In this document: positions 61,371 to 64,000 of the stretch, piece by piece
How positions within the stretch are numbered: the stretch's first letter is position 1
Layout: each line of letters opens with the position of its first letter
DNA from: Anarhynchus alexandrinus
Taxonomy: Eukaryota; Chordata; Aves; Charadriiformes; Charadriidae
Reading direction: 5' to 3'
Assembly (NCBI GenBank): GCA_008711295.1
Contig: VUYV01000036.1
Span: forward strand, 1,451,870 to 1,515,869
DNA length: 64,000 nt
Made by a program: the position numbers and the translations under genes
Notes under the pieces: model-generated
The model's database searches: none
What the model was told of the DNA's origin: nothing
What the model saw: the letters and a program-made list of their open reading frames with translations, nothing else

Positions 61371-61375
61371 ATTGC
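61371..61375 (+). repeat. Target-site duplication (right), ATTGC
   Basis: An exact copy of 60636-60640, directly after the LTR's 'cccaatgga' end. Confidence 0.88.
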
Positions 61376-64000
61376 AGAGACAAAAAAAGACACGGATAGT
61401 CTTCTGAGGAGGAATTAAGACAACTTAGTAATAACAATAGAAACATTTCTAGGTTATTTTAGGTTTTTCCACAACAGTGCTGTAAAATGATTGCAGCCCC
61501 ACAGAAGAGCTGTTCAGTTGGCTGTTTTGCATTGCCACGGCCTGGGATCTGGTCAGCATCTCAGACAGATCCTGTTGAAACAGCCAAGAGCAGCTCCACA
61601 TCCTATGTGGATCCAGAGCTCTAACCTGGAGGGAGGGACCTCTGCCAAGCGGGTATGGTTATGGGAAGATGAAAGTATCACCTAAGTTCTGCTTTGCTTG
61701 CAAAGGCAGAATGTTTTTTCTTGAAAAAAAACCAAATTACTCAGTGGTAAAGCAATTCAGTGAGATGTGCAGTACTGAGATTCACAGATGGTGCAAAATA
61801 ACAGCTAAAGGTATTACCACTTTTTTGTAATTTATTTTTGTGTTTGCAACTGTAGTTTTTCCTCTCTGTATTTGAGAACACAGAGAACACAAACAATGAA
61901 TATTAAAAGTCTAAGATGAGACACTAGGATATTATTTCCTCCAAGCTTCTTAAATTTAATTTCCAGTCTAAAATCAGATTTATTGTCTTGAAGTGAAGGT
62001 GAGAAGTTTAAAATTTTCTATGGGAAATCTGCAGGCATTGCTTTCATATATCCTAAATGGTTCATAAGAGCTTAATTCTCAGAATATTTTTTCCTTCTGT
62101 TTAAAGTACATTGAGATAAACGGTTCCTCGTAGTTTTACAGTGTTTTCTTGTTTGCTTCTGATGTCTTTGATTTGGATACTGGGCTGAGAACAATAGCAA
62201 AACCTTCTTCTTTCAGATAATGCCATTGCATTTCTCAGTCCTACAAGTACCTGTTTTTTTTAGGACTAGGGAAAGCTACAAAACAAGAAGCGAGAGAAAC
62301 AGAGTCCTCAAGACAGAACAAGACACAGCTCTCTCCTTTAACATCTGGCTTCAGTAGTATTACTGTTTATATGGCCACTTTCCCTGAGCAGAGTTCAGTT
62401 TTAAAAATTCGAAGATGCAACATCCTTAATATAGAAATACATACGCTTTTCCCTTTATCTCGGAAAAGATTCATTTTCCGTGTTGTTTCTATATCTATTA
62501 TAACTAGCATTCAATTGTCAATAAAAGCTGTGGCAGTATTAATTAAAATGTTAGATGTACTTCTATTATGAAAATTGGATCCATATTTGTATATGATGTG
62601 TCATGTGTGGTAGCTGTTAGTAAATGCTTACTTTCTTCATTGTGGTCATTGCACATATTCCTAAACTACCCACTATGGCCTACAAGCAGGATATTTGCAA
62701 AGAAATCCTTGAAGACTGCATAAGGTAAAAAGACACATGATCAACAGGTGATCTTTTGCCAGTATCAAATAAACAGTATGAGAACACAATGTACACTTAA
62801 AAAAAATGTTATGCACTCAAGTAACAGCATATGAAATATAGAGTATAAAAACTGGGAAAGAATTACTGAGCAGTGAAATCATATTAGCGTGTTTTCTCTA
62901 TAAAAAAGAAATATTTAAAATTGTAGATAGCTGCAGATTTAAAGGAAGTCACATTAAACGGGCCACTGAGTTCTTCCTTTTAAAGACAGACATCCTTTAA
63001 AAAGCCATTTTCCTTTCCAACAAAAAAAGCTGTACAATATATCGACAAATAAGACCATGACTCAAGGCTCCAGCAGACAGCCTGTCCTGCAGCTCACATT
63101 GCTCTAATGGCAGGTGACTGACCTCCAATAAAGTGTGTGTGGCTCAAGACTGCGGGTTGGACCCAAGCAGCAAAACACCTACCATTTTGCTGCAGGGCTG
63201 ATAATTGCAGTATGTCCATTGTTTGATAGATGTAGCCCCAAGTAGCTTGTGGAACCATGAAATGTAACAGATATTGCCCACATAAGTTCATCGTAACTAC
63301 AAGTTTTAGGTGGCCAGTCAGTTAAAGGTGATTACATCCTTCCGCAAGTAGAGCAAGACTGCACTAAATTTCTGTAGCTATTGTTTGACAGCAGAGCTCT
63401 GCAAAAGACGGTTCATCAGCCTTATGACACAAACTATATATTTAAACATTTTGGTTTTGAGAAGAAATCAAGACAAGCAGGTCTTTCACCAGCTACCTTT
63501 TAAAATTACTCTTGTTTGAAATAAGTATTCTATTTGTCTTGCAAATGTATCTTTGCTAAATGAGAATCTTTCTCAAACTGACCAAAAAAAATTAATATTA
63601 AAGTGGAGCACAATGGTATCAAAGGCTGAAAATCAACATTCATTTTTTGAGTCTATGAACAACAGGAAAGAGTCAAGGGAGCAACATTGCCTATGGTATT
63701 CAGATTACCACATCAAGTTGAGACACTCAGATTTCAATCTCAAAATTGACAGACTGGTTGCAAATGTAACAAGATTTATAGTGGAAAGGTCGTTCTGTTT
63801 TTTGCTACTGTTTTTTGGTGATGCGATTTCTGAATACCATGGTTGTATAGCTAGAAATTTGCTTGATTTTTTTTTTTTCTCCTGAGGCCTTGCTTTGCCA
63901 GAATTAGGAAAGAAAGAGCTAAAATACAGAAAACAAAGCAATCTTTTGGTGGTGCAAATGTTAGCAGTTCAACAGAGTACTTCAATCTTTTCCTCCTTAC
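61376..64000. other. Unique AT-rich noncoding sequence to window end
   Basis: No exon or transposon is recognised. Open frames up to 110 codons (63553-63885 plus) are opposed by a minus-strand frame and lack motifs. A T run lies at about 63869-63879. Confidence 0.45.

Noticed and set aside
60664..61407. Chain of plus-strand open frames
   Set aside because: They lie inside the minus-sense solo LTR and follow its repeated units; not genes.

Overview
This window looks like noncoding DNA from a bird nuclear genome. The diagnosis rests on its repeats. There are several CR1 LINE copies with the typical avian 3' end (a tail built from copies of the 8-bp unit ATTCTATG), avian-type solo endogenous-retrovirus LTRs, and old MIR-like tRNA-derived SINE remnants. 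Most of the sequence is AT-rich and carries stop codons in every frame. I found no convincing host exon, tRNA, rRNA, CRISPR array, operon or bacterial feature, and most open frames of 60-140 codons look like chance. The window is best read as intergenic or deep-intronic.

Layout. 0-9.7 kb: the 3' tail of a CR1, one old sauropsid repeat remnant (2.16 kb), then unique sequence with short purine/pyrimidine tracts. 9.7-10.7 kb: a very old, heavily decayed CR1/L3-type reverse-transcriptase remnant. 10.7-24.9 kb: unique AT-rich DNA with a CR1 tail on the minus strand (14.85 kb), a MIR-like SINE (17.9 kb) and simple repeats. 25.0-26.8 kb: the main coding remnant, a 5'-truncated CR1 with a 317-codon reverse-transcriptase frame that has lost a catalytic aspartate and is followed by a frame break. 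30.75 kb: a probable solo LTR. 32.2-33.2 kb: two inverted repeats, then a CR1 copy with about 1 kb of its middle missing. 34.1-34.7 and 37.2-38.7 kb: A/G-rich on the minus strand and possibly decayed retroviral DNA (weak). 36.5-36.8 kb: a well-preserved CR1 3' end. 38.9-55.5 kb: mostly unique DNA with a few stretches that read like conserved regulatory sequence. 55.5-61.4 kb: a cluster of a CR1 fragment and two solo LTRs, each LTR flanked by a perfect 5-bp target-site duplication. 61.4-64 kb: unique AT-rich DNA.

No genes act together here. The mobile elements are independent, inactive insertions of different ages. The firmest observations are the two solo LTRs with exact boundaries, the CR1 reverse transcriptase with an FADN active site, and the internally deleted CR1. 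The inverted-repeat pair near 32.2-32.7 kb is the least explained structure. I did not find a clear new biological system. Repeat-family names come from recognition, not from a database search.
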